DNA of 64,000 nt, taken from the NCBI GenBank assembly GCA_030272585.1, contig BSYQ01000003.1, forward strand, positions 2,914,001 to 2,978,000, given 5' to 3'. The position numbers were made by a program, and so were the translations under genes. Position 1 is the first letter of the stretch. Each line of letters starts with the position of its first letter. Below the pieces are notes generated by a model that worked only from the letters and a program-made list of their open reading frames with translations, was not told where the DNA came from and ran no database searches. Shown here in pieces: positions 22,605-35,000 of this stretch. The stretch is from Bryopsis sp. KO-2023. Lineage: Eukaryota; Chlorophyta; Ulvophyceae; Bryopsidales; Bryopsidaceae.

Positions 22605-23307
22605 AGAGACTGGGGCCCACATGGTGACCCCCCTGCCTGGTGCGATTCCCTTGAAACCGGGATCTGCCACCCTCCCGTTCTTCGGGGTTGAACCCGTCGT
22701 TCTTGACGAAAAAGGCAATGAACAACAAGGGGAATGCGCCGGGGTTCTGGCCATGAAACGTCCCTGGCCCAGCATGATGCGAACCCTGGCGGGAGATCAC
22801 CAACGATTCGAGGATACCTACTTTTCAGCATTCAAGGGTTACTACTTTGCGGGAGATGGATGCCGACGGGATTCGGATGGGTATATCTGGATAACTGGCC
22901 GAGTGGATGATGTGATCAACGTTTCCGGTCACAGGATCGGATCAGCCGAAATCGAAAGCGCATTGGTCAGTCATCCGGCATGTGCAGAAGCTGCTGTCGT
23001 CCCGGTCCCTCACGACATCAAGGGGCAAGGAATCTATGCGTATATCACCCTAATGAATGAATACGAGTACCCGGCTCCTGACGAAGTCAAGAAGGAGCTG
23101 ATAAACACCGTCAGGAAGATAATTGGGCCCATTGCTACTCCGGACTGCATTCATTGGGCCCCGGGACTACCCAAAACAAGGTCAGGAAAAATCATGAGGC
23201 GAATTCTGAGGAAAGTGGCCTCGAAGGAGGAGAGTCAACTCGGGGACACCTCAACTTTAGCAGACCCCTCGGTAGTGAAAACGCTGCTCGACTTCAGGGG
23301 AAAGTAG
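21340..23307 (+). CDS. ACS: acetyl-CoA synthetase
   Basis: Activates acetate with ATP and CoA to acetyl-CoA through an acetyl-AMP intermediate. The frame is uninterrupted and gives 655 aa from the ATG at 21340, matching the usual 640-670. Motifs in order: SKGEYDALYKKSMENPDEFW in the N-terminal ACS domain; P-loop YTSGSTGKPKGVLH near residue 268; WWQTETG near 417; YFAGDGCRRDSDGYIWITGR with VDDVINVSGHR in the hinge and C-terminal domain. The catalytic, acetylation-prone lysine lies in KTRSGKIMRR near 616. The frame stays open upstream to an acceptor-like site (TTGCAG/GTGGAGC) at 21273/21274, so a spliced leader exon with a targeting sequence is possible. No peroxisomal SKL-type end is present. 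The absence of introns is unusual among its neighbours. Confidence 0.95.
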
Positions 23308-23544
23308 TTTTCAATTTTTGGATAGCATTGCGTTTTTTTACATGAACACTTAATTTTGTTGCAAGAGTCAAAAAATTTCTGTTTGGGGGGTCTGTTCTTT
23401 CTTTGTAGATATTTTCCCCAGTTGTTACTGGGAGTTGCTTAGAATGGATATCTGTCTGTTACCCCTTGTTGGAGTTCAGTATTTATTTTTGGGTTGGTGA
23501 CCCGACACCTACTCCTGACTTGATGTAGCACATGTTCCCTCCAT

Positions 23545-24292
23545 CTATCCAATGATCTTTTCCACCGAGCAATTGAGGCAGGCTGACGAATGACGATGGT
23601 GGGGCTGGGGTGACAAAAAAATAGGAGTGTCAGAAAGACAGACAGTTGATCGTCTGCTGGCACAACTTCTCCAAGTGAAATGCTGCAGACAAAACTCATA
23701 CCCCCAGCCTGGATGGATTACCATCCAGAACTCAACTCGCCCCAAATCTGTTACCAGTACTGTACCTCCATAGAAGGCATCGAAACACCCTTGCTCTCCC
23801 TCTTCCACTGACTTGCTGTTCCTACTCCAACACCAGGTCGGGAAAATTTGATCATCATTTGGATCCCCGTCGCTGTCTCTCTCGTAGCAACTGTCTTTCA
23901 TGAACAGTTTGCTCACCCTTGACACAAGCCACCACACACACACACACAAGTTCAACTCCAGTCCACACAAAGCCTTATCTCAAAAAAAAAATCAAAAGAA
24001 AAGAAATATATGCATTATCTGAAAGCACCAAATGTCCGACTTCGGTCTGACCCACACTTCAGTTTCACACAGTAATTCCACACCTGAATTGCGAGGGTTT
24101 GCATTCGTCAGATTCGAACCCACTGATGTATAATTCGTAGCTGAAACCCTTCTGATCAATGTCGAACGTGAAAGATGCGCAATCATTGGGCCCCAAGGAC
24201 ACGCGGTCTACCAGCCGCTCGCCAGTTGACACATATTTCGGTCCCAGCAGAATCGCCAGAACAAGACACAAGGAAGTCGCTATCAGTTTCAT
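23545..24292 (-). CDS. small secreted protein of unknown function
   Basis: Two exons join in phase: 24292-24084 and 23917-23545, giving 193 aa. The start MKLIATSLCLVLAILLGPKY is a clear signal peptide. The mature part contains several cysteines (GPNDCASFTFDID, SDECKPSQ, DSCYERDSDGD, TWCWSRN, QGCFDAF) and a hydrophobic strand region VLVTDLGRVEFWMVIHPGW. No family was recognised. The last 40 residues look less natural; a donor-like GTATGAGT just after GCTGGGG suggests that another intron may change the C-terminus. The upstream flank abuts a plus-strand ATG only 10 bp away. Confidence 0.5.
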
Positions 24293-25199
24293 GGCTCGTC
24301 GATGGAGCAACCTGACAAATCCTCTTTCTTCGGGTCAACCCCAGCCGTAGACCCTGCTGTTGCAGACAAAACTGTTCTGATTATGGAAATGACTTCCACG
24401 TCAGCTCTAGAGAATGGTCCACCTTCCAGCCGAGTTGCGGCGGCGATGAGCGCCAGAATTCTGTTTCGATTTCTGTCAGCCCGTTAAGGTCATTCAAACT
24501 TCAGGCTTGTGAAGGGTTCGATAGAAGCGATAGAGCGCCTGGGTCACGAAAACATGGGGGGGAATGACTGCGTTTCTTCTGTACGTACAGTAAGGAGCGT
24601 TCCACGCTCCTGTTGTAATGCACTATGTTTCATCTCCAACAACTGTGACGGCTGTTGTTTCGGGGCTAGACAGCCTCGATTGTGAACAAGACTGTGTCGA
24701 GACGATTCTTTCCATGTTATCTTGACCAAAGTGTTGGTTTTCTGTAACACAACTTTGCCTGTGTGGATTCAGAGTTCGCCAATCCACAGTAGCGATTGCT
24801 TGGTTTCTGGAATATACAATTGGCTCTGGAGGAAAAACAAAGAGGGGGTCGCCTGTCAGGGAATCAGAATTCCACGGACTGTAAGACGAATGACTCCACC
24901 AAAAACTGCTCTTCAATATGAATGTTCTTTTTGTGGGCCTGGCAATGGCCAGCATAGAGCCCCCCTATTCAAAGTCTGACGGTAGCTTGTGGACTGTAGC
25001 TGATACTGGAAGGGGGTCGCATTTCAGCGTGGTATTTCACATCCAGATCAGATCACCAGGTGTGATGTCGTGTTGTGTAGACACGACAACGGCAGATCTG
25101 CCGTTTTCATTGAATGGTCCCTCCTATCGTTAAAACGCTCCCGCAGTTCTCTCTTATCGGAGACCCAAGCTCTGAAAATAAGTTTTGTTGTACACCCAG

Positions 25200-27247
25200 C
25201 TAAAGAGAAAAAACAAGGTCAATCTGACTTGCAAAGCAGCCCAGCATGAGTTTATGCGCAAGAAGGTAAGGTGTGCAGCAAACTGCCAAAGCATTTTGTA
25301 TTTTTAAACCCTTCTGAACTCGGTACAACTCTGATGTGTGCAGAGTGCCAATTGCTTTGGTATCGATGCCTGGTGCTCCACGGCAAGGGCGGACGCCCCC
25401 AACAAGGTAGCCTCCTTTGTTATTCTCCTGTTTTCCTGTGCTTTTTTGAAGAAGGCGCGATGATATGTGTGTTCCCCAGATTCCTTGCGACCCCAAAATC
25501 GCCTACCTCGGGGCACTGGACGTGTACAAATGTTTGGTAGACCCCCGTGTGCTTCCAGATGGAATCCTCCAGGAATTCATCCCACCCATCGACAGCTGCA
25601 CTGACGACTGCGTAATTCAAGCAACGTGGTCGCCAAGGGTATAAGTGCTGTTTCCCCATGTCTTGTTGTTGGAAAGAGTCTCAAAAAGCAAGCAGCGATC
25701 ATTGGAGTATTGATTGCACTAGGTGTGTCTTATTGAGCGTCGAATGGTGCGCCCAAGCGATGCTTCTTCGTCCACGATGTTGGAATCCAAGTCTCAGTCG
25801 GCTCCAATTAAAGGTATACTATAGTATCGCTAGCACACACTCTTTGTTTTACTTGGGAGCAACAGTTGGAGTTTGAGTGACGAGAAATGTGTGGGCAGGA
25901 ACTGCACTGTCCACAAAGATTCAGCATCTCTGTAACTCGATCGTGGACCACATAAATGATGTTGGGAGCCCACAGGCAGTCCGTCGAATCGTACTGACCT
26001 TCAAGGTGGTGCAACTTGCTTTATAGTTTTCCACAATCCCACATATTTTGTGTTAATGTTTTATGAAAATCCTGATCAGTTTGCATTATGAAACAATTTT
26101 TTGTTCAGACACACTCCTGTGGCTATTTTTACCACCACTGAAACAAAAATGAAAACAATCTATGTCTTTGAATGAAACGACACAGAAGACCTCAGTCTCT
26201 TGCCTTTTTTTTTCAGGTCGATGAACGAAATCGCATCTGGTTTCTCAGCTGCCAATCGATCCTTCTCTCGCCCGGTCTTCACGTACAGTCTCCGGTCCCA
26301 GCCGTCCCACCATCCCAGGAGAGGAAGCTCTCCAGGGTGGGAGCAAAATCGAGTTTTTTCTTGGTCGCTTTATATTTTTTTCTGTTATTGATTTTGCTTG
26401 CTGCCTCCAGCTGTGCCAGGAGAAAAACGTGAACAGAGACCAATCCGATTGCCGCGCTCGTCCAAAACGTGCCACCTCAAGAGGTGAGCGAAACGGTGCT
26501 GCTTTTGAACATCTTGAGATCATGGCCAGGGCCTGAAACTGATTGGGAGTTTGTGCCTTATGATCTACAAAGATTCCACAGCATGCGAACAGAGAAATCG
26601 AACTCCCACGAAGCCGCCTACCAAACGCCTCCTGAAGAACAGGTTCAGTTGTGCCACTCTTTATCGCAGTAGATAGCATATATGCTATATATACTATACA
26701 GTATTCCGCCACCTTGGGAGAAGGGTTCAAGCCCGAAAACTGGAACTGACTCGATAGTTGATGAAGAAACGAGCAGAAAATTTCAATCTCATTGCCCCTC
26801 TGCAGGGCAAGAATGTCTTTGTGCGAGCGGGAAAATGATACCTCCGAACCTGACGCTCTCGGCATTCGGAAGGAGCGCGACTTTGACGCTGTGGCCACGA
26901 TTTCACTGACAGGGGTGACATCAAACTCAGCTTCGTTGGTCCCCTCCAGTCCGTTTAATTCAGACCAAGAAAACCAAAAACCCGCCCACCAGGCTCCTCC
27001 AGCACTGCAAGAGAATACCAGTCCCTTGTTAAAAGGCCAGGAGGGAAGCTCTACACATGCTGGTCAGCCCTTGAATGGCGGTCCAAACCAGGGTGGGGGT
27101 GAGCCGTGTCCGCAGGAAGAAGAGAAAGCCAGCCCAGAGTTGATCGCAGTTCGGAAAATTTCTGGAGAGCTGTTGAAGCGTGCCATGAAACAAATGAGTC
27201 TTCAGAAAGGGGACGGGCAAAAGCACGGGAATGCGTTTTATTTTTAA
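25200..27247 (+). CDS. unrecognised multi-exon protein (5' end missing)
   Basis: Nine exons join in phase without a stop: 25200-25265, 25344-25406, 25480-25638, 25738-25813, 25878-26005, 26217-26336, 26411-26483, 26582-26642 and 26806-27247, coding 395 aa. The first exon begins in phase, so the start codon lies upstream and was not located. The globular part contains YLGALDVYKCLVDPRVLPDG, then QEFIPPIDS..VIQATWSPR. After a linker come AVRRIVLTFKVDERNRIWFL and SCQS, a beta-rich pattern ending in an aromatic/Cys motif. The C-terminal third is disordered and rich in Pro, Gln and Gly, with a short final helix ELIAVRKISGELLKRAMKQM. The pattern looks conserved but I cannot name the family; no enzyme motif is visible. 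Confidence 0.6.
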
Positions 27248-27978
27248 TTCTTTTGGGATTTTGTTTTGCTTTTTTTTGGAACGTGGGTGTTTTTTGTTTT
27301 TTTTTCCTTTTTTCTTGGCTCTTTCTTTCGGTTCACAAATCAATGGTTGTCATTAAAGAGGTATGGCTATTTTGTTGTGGTTTGTGCTGGGTTTCATCGT
27401 TTAAACCTGGGATCCTAGCTCAAAACTCAGAAAGTGGGATATTTGATTGGGATATCGTTTCACAAACAGACAAACCAAGAAGTAGTGTCTTGCATTATTG
27501 TGGAGACGACCCCATTCCATTGCAATTGGCTGCCCCCTCCCATCCTGCCTCCTCTTTGCCCATTTTTGTTGGGATTGTGTTGGCGGATTTTTCTTTCTTT
27601 TTTCATTTGATCACAAACAAACAAACATCATTTTCATTTGATCACACTCTGGGCTTGGGAGTAAAAGAAAATGTTCGATTCAATTCTTGCCCAGTCCACG
27701 ATAAACAACCCACGAGCCCGATTCGTTCTTCCACGTCCCAAATTTTGTTAGTTACGCCTCTTTCTGCCTCTTTCTTTCGTTCCAATTGTTTTTTCGACAC
27801 ATCACAAAAAAGCCATTGGGTTCTCCTATCCAATATATGGGCTCACTGCTTTCTTTATTACAGGTGATATTTTGCCCATTACATTACCCTGTCCCCTTTT
27901 CCCCTTCTGACTCAACTCATAATCTAGAACTGTAAACTTCTCTTCTTCGTTGTGAACATTCCTTTTTTTATTTCATAG

Positions 27979-28841
27979 ATGGAGTTCTGGAGTGAACACA
28001 AAGAAGAGGCAAAACAAAATTTCACCCCACCAAACGAAAGCTCCCTAAGCACCAAAGCTCATTTTATTTTTCCCTTCAACACGGTGTGAGTACTGCACAG
28101 CGTTTGCAGGGATTACAGGGTTCAAATTCGAAAGTTGAAAAAAAAAGAAAAACGGTTTCTCTTTGCACTTGCACCTACACCAGAATATAGACATGCAACA
28201 GTGCACTGAAAACCACTGCGCACAGCATTTCCCCACGATGTGAAAAATATTTCCTGAAAAGAATACTACTGCCCTGCCCCCTTGACCACAATTTCCTCTC
28301 CTAACCGACTTCCCCCACCCCCCCATTCGTAAGAAAAAAAAAAGAAGAACCCTCCACTAAGCCAGATGCTTAAATATGAGCCAAAAAAAAGGTGACTCAG
28401 CTGAAACGATCACCACCGCTCGATAATTTGCACCTAATATTCCCCCTGAGCTTCTAATTCCCTTCTTCCATCCCCAATAATTTATTTAGGTTGTTTTTTT
28501 TGGTTTTACAGCGGGCACTTCAAGGGATCGCATCAAGCCGCTCCTCGCTTTCGGTTTCTTTGCCAGTACTCTCTGGTGAGAAATCTTCATTCTGCATGTC
28601 CTTTTCGACTGTGATTTCATTGGCACTGGATATGGTCCAGCTCTTCTTTGAGCCCACTGACCAAGACGCGATGGTTTCCCTGAAGTTGAGGGAATCTATG
28701 CGCGAAAACAATGAGAAGCCCTTTTTGTTGATCCAGACGAACACCAAAAATAATTTTCGCTCTTTTTCACCAGGTACCAGGCCTGCTAGTCACACGCATA
28801 CTGGCCAAGAAGGCACCCCCACTCAAACGTTTTTGATCTAA
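27979..28841 (+). CDS. two orphan exons, possibly a separate small gene
   Basis: Exon 27979-28083 starts with an ATG directly after a TTTCATAG acceptor-like site (MEFWSEHKEEAKQ...) and ends at ACG/GTGTGAGT. Exon 28512-28841 follows a TTTTACAG acceptor in the same phase and ends in a stop; together they code 144 aa. The second exon contains SLALDMVQLFFEPTDQDAMV and SLKLRESMRENNEKPF. They could form a small gene, or belong to the gene ending at 27247 through an unseen junction. No domain is recognised. Confidence 0.3.
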
Positions 28842-28952
28842 CACGAAACATTTCAACCTCGTTTTATTTTGCTTGCTCTGAAAAAAGATTTGATTTCTGT
28901 CGCCCGCCTGACGATAAAAAAACGTTCTAGTTCCAAAGAAATAACACTATAC

Positions 28953-28997
28953 AATAAGTATGAGGTACTTTTTCATAATTAACACTTCATACTTATT
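28953..28997. repeat. inverted repeat (11-bp stem)
   Basis: AATAAGTATGA (28953-28963) and TCATACTTATT (28987-28997) are perfect inverted copies separated by 23 bases, in an AT-rich intergenic region between convergent genes. It could fold in the 3' UTR of either neighbour. Confidence 0.5.
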
Positions 28998-29032
28998 ATT
29001 GACATATTTTTTTTCCACATCAAATTTCTAAA

Positions 29033-31043
29033 TCAACGGCAATCTTAGTGCACGTCCAATCAAGGTGGCGAGCAAGAAGGCGGAAGGTTCAAGAAAGCAA
29101 TGCAACACCCACACAGCTCACCATCATTTCTGCGGCAAAGTGTCCACACTCCCAGCCAGCATGTAGCACCCATGATTGCAATAAACCAGCCCCAATCAGG
29201 CCAAGGGATGATGCCTTGTCGCACCAGGGGGTTCTTTTTCAAGTCACGATGAGTTCCGACAGCCAGAACAACATACTCTGATATGTAGATGATGAAAGAG
29301 AACAGCCTATCAAGCCATCAACAGGAAAATGAGTTTTTCTCCATCCCCAATCCTTGTGTTAAAATTCAATTGGTTCAGATTCAACTGGCATCGAATGAAT
29401 GAGCTGTTTTCAGACGCCCACACAGAAAAGTGGTGCAAGCCATTTGTCTTTATGACACGTACAAGAGAATGATCTTCCCAGGCATTCTTGGAGCCCAATA
29501 TTTCAGTACATATCTAAAGGAAATAATGCAGCTTTTGAGTCACAGAGGAAAAAGGTCAAAGGGAGGATAAATCAACACACTAGGGGTTTTGGGCCTGTCT
29601 TGCATTCAATGGCAGTGGAAAAAATTCAATTTGGTGCTGAGGCAATCTTCTCTTCCGAAATGTGAAAACTGGGCAAACAATGACAGACATACGCAAAAAT
29701 ATTGGCTCTTTTGGCGATCCAAACAGAATATCTTGGAATGGATATTCGCCAACATGACACCACAAATCCAAGAAGCAAGCCGCTAGCCAGGAAAGCAGAG
29801 GCGATCAACGTCCCAGCGGTTAGACCCCCAACGATTTTGGCAAGTACTCTGTCATCCTGCCAAAACATGCCCAAAACAACGGCACTGTTAAAAATGCACT
29901 CATCAAAATCACTCGTTTGCCAGTGGATCGACTCGATGCAACATATTAATAACGCAATGGGGGAAGCTGTTTTGGATGCGAAATGTTCATATCGAGAATC
30001 GAACTCTCGATGAGTGCCTCTGCAGAGTACCATACATTGTAGTCTTCCACCAAGCTTGATTGACCATCGACCAAAATCTCGTTCAGCTTCTTGTGATACT
30101 TTTCGGCAGTCATAATTCTTGCCAACACATGCAAATGAGGATCCACACGGCCACCGCCAGTGATCCACACAGAAGTCTCCAGGTCCAACCATCCTTCCCT
30201 GTCGATACAAAAACGCCTCAAATTTCCTTCCGAATTCCCTTTTGCAGCTTTCATCCCAAACCAGGCTGGAGCCAGGTGCCAAGAAGCACTGATGAAAAAT
30301 GGATAGGTACTCACGTCACTTTTATGTCGAAAGGGGCAGTCTCGCCCGGGGGAAGCTGGAACTCGATGGCATCGATCAAGAGGGGGCTTGCATTGCTGGG
30401 GTCAGGATCCACCGAGAACAAGTATTTGATCGCTCCAGCGTATGGGCTCTGATCCCTTATGAGCCCAGATTTGCACACCTTTGCCCAACCCTCTCGTGTG
30501 CCAGTCAAGGAAACAAACGAGGCCCCGATGCACAGGTTGAGGAGAAAGATCACCAGGAAACAGCGAATCTGCAACACCACGCCAAGATCAGGGGGTTTTC
30601 CTCAAAAAAAGTAAGGCAAACGACTCAATTCCTATGGTCAGAGATTGGTACATATTTAGGACCTGTGGCATGTCAATCACAGCTGCAATGAGAAACCACT
30701 CATTTAAACACGTGAGAACGCGTCTTTCCACCCATCCCATCCTGGCAAACAAATGATTCTACAATGCGGAGAATGTCTTTTCCAACTCCAGATCAGAAAA
30801 CACCCTCACGACACCCCAAGAAACTCCAAACAACGAACTTCCACTATTCCGTCCGAAACCAATCATTGAATGTGTCGTGAGGTCCTTGCACAGTCAGGCA
30901 GGAAATCCACCAAGTGGCCACATACAACAAAACCCCCAAAACGGCGTGGAGGCGACGGGACGAGCCCGTCGATCGAATATCACCTTTCTTCCATTAGGCG
31001 GCGCTGTTTCTTTCCCACCCACGACTTTGAAATCTTGATTCAT
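29033..31043 (-). CDS. putative four-helix (tetraspan) membrane protein
   Basis: Model with eight exons, all phases agreeing: 31043-30911, 30682-30663, 30568-30315, 30288-30036, 29856-29761, 29513-29416, 29306-29122 and a tiny last exon 29043-29033, giving about 349 aa. A cytosolic N-terminus leads to helix 1, IRCFLVIFLLNLCIGASFV. A roughly 150-residue loop follows (LTGTREGWAKVCKSGLI, SVWITGGGRVDPHLHV). Helix 2 is VGGLTAGTLIASAFLASG plus LLLGFV, helix 3 HHFSVWALFSFIIYISEYVV, helix 4 WGWFIAIMGATCWLGVW. One long first loop followed by three closely spaced helices recalls claudin/TMEM127-like tetraspans, but no signature confirms this. The 20-bp second exon, the 30036 donor and the last exon are the weakest parts. 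Confidence 0.45.
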
Positions 31044-32017
31044 CCTGGGTGCCAAAAATTGATGGGGAGGTATGGTATTGGGCCTGCTGGCCACAGCATT
31101 TTTGAGTTGAAAAGGAATAGGGTACGTGTGAAGACGCCCTGTCCCATCGCAAGGACACACCACAGAACGTCACTTGAGTTGTAATACAGTCGAGGAGGGG
31201 TGGTCTGTGAGATCACTCGAGTGAAGGAATACAGCCGCCACAGGACACAGGTGTTTGGAAAGAGGGTGATATTTTTCCTAGTGCTTTGTGTGCAAAAAGA
31301 ACATGGATTGCTGTGATGTTGGCGGTTGGGGATAATTGGGGGAAAGGTTAAGACGTTAAAAACACCACCTGTATCCAGCGAGCACACTTGTTTTTTTCAT
31401 TCGTTGGCCCAAAAGTGACCCCAAAGGAACCTGAACCAATGAACTACAACCTCATCTCCCCCAAGTGTGACATGTGTTCAGACAAACATGGTCGAACAGA
31501 ATGCGCAAGTTTAACTGTACAAGTTTACAGCTCATTTCCTTTGGTTCGACCCATTCTAAAAATCACTGAACTATGTGGGAAAAATTCTATCAAAGTTCGG
31601 GTGGAAATTGCCCTTTTCCCAACAAGACAATTTTTCCTGGACAACTGTTTTTTTGGTGCTGGCCACAATAAAGCACTGACCCAGTCCATAAAGAACCGGA
31701 TTTAACTTTTTGTAAACCTGTTACATTACACTTGTCAATTACATGCATTAGTAAAACCCCAAACAAGAAGAAAAATCACATTGCAAATCCGAAAAGTCAG
31801 CTCCACACTGAATGTGGTATATCATCGTACAGTCCATTGTTCGTTTCCACACATTTGGCTTGTCCCCCAACTCACACTGCTGGAATGCAAAAAAAAAGCC
31901 CAAACCCCCCCTTCTTGATCCAATTATTTGAAAAATTCCAAAACCCTTTCTCAACCCTCTATATATATCAAATTCACCACATCAAAACACCCTGCTGCAC
32001 AAGGTGCATGCAATCAC
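31044..32017. other. intergenic region
   Basis: Lies between the start of the tetraspan gene and the stop of the ABCG gene, both on the minus strand. It probably contains the promoter of the former and the 3' UTR of the latter. No supported gene was found. Confidence 0.4.
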
Positions 32018-35000
32018 CTATAATCCAGATGGTCTGGTTTGTCCTCGTTTCACTCTGCGCTTAAACCAGTTAAAAAACCTCTGTCTACGGCCATCATGCA
32101 TGCTGATGGTTAGCGCAAGAAATACAACAATTACCGCACCGACATAAAACAAATCCAACGCCCACAAATTCCTCCGTAACTCATCCTTCTCCAACCCTAC
32201 AGTTCGAAGGAACACCTCCCCAGAAATACCATCCACCGAGGCATATCCAGGTACGACAAAATTAAGCTTCAATGTGGCCATCTCGCTCACCGCCAGCGCT
32301 TGGAATGCATAGGCAAACGGCGACACATAATGCATCCACCGAACCACTCCGGGAATGCTAGGGAGGTGGACGAGATGTCCCATCATCAGCAAACCAAACA
32401 ACAGATAAGTGTTGATGCATAAAGATGCGATGCCAGGGGTGGGGGCCAGGATCGTTATTGCCATCGACAAGGCCCCAATTACCAGGTTGAACGTGCATAC
32501 TCCAAACATGAAAATGACATAATTGGTCAGCTTCTGCTGCATCCCCATCATCAAGTACACCGGAGTGCCCAAGAGAACTGCAGGAAGGATACGGAGCAAA
32601 ATCGCGTCGAGGAGGACTTTCGACAGGACATACACTCCCGAGCCGTAGTAGCCGCCTTTGATTTCCCGAATCACGATGCCCCGCTCCGTGTGCAGCAAAT
32701 CAGTGGTGGTGAGGGAGGAAAAAGCCAAAAAGGCCAGTGAGAAGAAAATCCCTCCCAATCGATTTTGCGCACCATTCAAGTCGAAGCTCGCATCGAAAAA
32801 CACCACTCCACATGTGATACCAACGATGGAAGCCATGATCACGTGTGCCAGAAGAAGGGACGGATTCCTGACGATATCCACAAAGCCCCTCCATGTCAAG
32901 ACTTGCAAATCCTTGAAATGTTGCCTTTCCTCCAATGTTTCCACGTGATGTCCAACCATTTCCCCCGAGTCGCTACGGACAATCGGCTGCTCCAGTGCTG
33001 GTTTCAGAGTCTGACTGTAGACGGCGTTAAGAAGAGGAACCAGGGTCTGTTGGTTGCTGATGGCTTGGAGGAGATATTCGGCGATGTGAGTGGCTTCCGG
33101 ACATACAAACCCAGCATCTGCAAAATATTTCGGGGCATCCTGAGGTTTACCCAGATAGACTTGGAATCCCTTTGCTAACAGCAGCATTTGATCCAGGAGG
33201 TTGAGCATCGCTGGAGTCGGTTGGTGCAACGACAACACCACCATGCGACCAGCAGAACTCACACTCTTCAGGGTGTACATCAGATTCAAAGCGCTGTAGC
33301 TATCCAAACCAGACAAAGGCTCGTCCATGATGACCAACCTTGGGTCGGTAATCAGCTCCATCCCAATCGTAACCCTCCGCCTTTCACCTCCGCTGATACC
33401 CCGCATATTTCGCACCCCTCCCACGAGGGACCGCGCCACAGCCACCAGCCCGAGCTCATGCAGCACTTCCTCCGTTCGTCTATAAATAGAATCCATGCTG
33501 GATCCGTGCAATCGGAGGATGGCAGAATACATCAACGATTCTCGCACCGTCAGCGTCGCCAATAATTTGTCCTCTTGGGGAACAAACGCAGAAAGTCTCT
33601 TGGTCCAGTTGCCCTGAGGTCGACCATCCACCAAAATGCTACCCTTGACACTTCTTTGAGTATTGGCGTCTGAAGACATGTTTGAAATGATGCTTAAAAA
33701 GGTCGTTTTTCCCCCGCCGGATGGTCCCATGACCCCCACCAAATCTCCTTTTCTGAAAGTTCCGGTGAGTCCATGTAGAATCGACTTGTAATTTCTCCGG
33801 CTGTCCATCAACTCAAATAGCCCAGGGTCCAACCCAGCCATAGTGAAAGACCTGCCCATGGGAGATCCCTTTGATTCCAGGTCAGACGGGGAGGACTTGG
33901 TCAATAATGTGGTGTCGGTTTCCCCCACCACAGGAACCGAACATACGACATTGTGAAAGGTAATGTTATTGATGCTTGCCCATGACAATTTCCTGTGGGA
34001 AGCCGCCCCCACATCCTCCGGCTGCCAACGCATCTTTCTGGACAAAGCATAGGTGGGAAACCCCAGAGCCAATGCCAGGAACACCACCACCACGGGTGGC
34101 AGCGATATTATTAAAACGTTCCATTTGAACTTGAAACCTTCATCCTTGAAGCCACCTTGCAAAAAAACTGGGGCGTTTGAGTCGTAGCACTCCCGTGCCT
34201 TACACCCAGCTTTCACCTCCACTGGCAAGGCCCCCCCAAAAGCCATAATGCACTCCGACGTCCCCTCGTCGCAAGTGAAATCGACCGCGGTTATACTTTT
34301 GATTATGGATGATAAACTGTCGGGGCAATCGCTCTTGCAGTCGCAAATCATTGTCTGGCATTTCACATCGGACCCTCCGACGGCATACCGACACCCCCAG
34401 GCAGTGCAATTCACGGGAGTCTGGGTGAGATAATCGAACTCCACTTCACAGAAAGGCGATGAGCCGACCACGTCCACGACTTCCCCAGTGTCTGCAACCT
34501 CATCGCTGCTGAACCCTGGCCCCGTCGTGTTGCATTTGAAATTCAAGGCACTTCCCACAAAACTTTCATAACTCGTTCCGGTCAAATCGCATTCATACAG
34601 CTTGAGGGCAGTTCGCTCCTCGTATGCGAAGTCAAACTTGCACGCGGACCCCGTGACGCCCAGGAATTCATCACAGGCTTTATTGGCAGTGCACATGTCA
34701 CAGTCTTTCCCCTCCCAGTCAGCCTCGCACTCGCACACCTGAGTCTTTGGACTGAACTTAGATCTCCAGTCGACACATTGCCTGGAGGAAAACAGTTCAG
34801 AACAGGTCTCCTCCAAATCTTCTTCAGACAAGGAAGCGGCCATGGAAGTCTCATTAGATGAATTTTCCTGCAAACCCAAACTACTGGTTGCCAGCAGCCC
34901 AAATCGATCGCAGAAGCCACTCCGTTCAGAGCACTCACTGCCTCCCCACCCACACGCACACTGACAAACAGCGTCCCCCTCCTCCGTCGACACACACCGG

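Noticed and set aside
22121..22691. Alternative plus-strand frames within the ACS gene
   Set aside because: They overlap the conserved P-loop and core of ACS in other frames and show no independent signal.
21334..22803. 489-codon open frame on the minus strand
   Set aside because: It lies entirely antisense to the highly conserved acetyl-CoA synthetase exon; its His/Gly/Pro-rich content follows from the codon pattern of that gene.
24100..24130. AGATTCGAACCCACT resembling a tRNA T arm
   Set aside because: It is inside the coding exon of the secreted protein and lacks the remaining tRNA arms.
32658..33565. Plus-strand frames of 96-137 codons
   Set aside because: Antisense to the transmembrane and ATPase domains of the ABCG gene.
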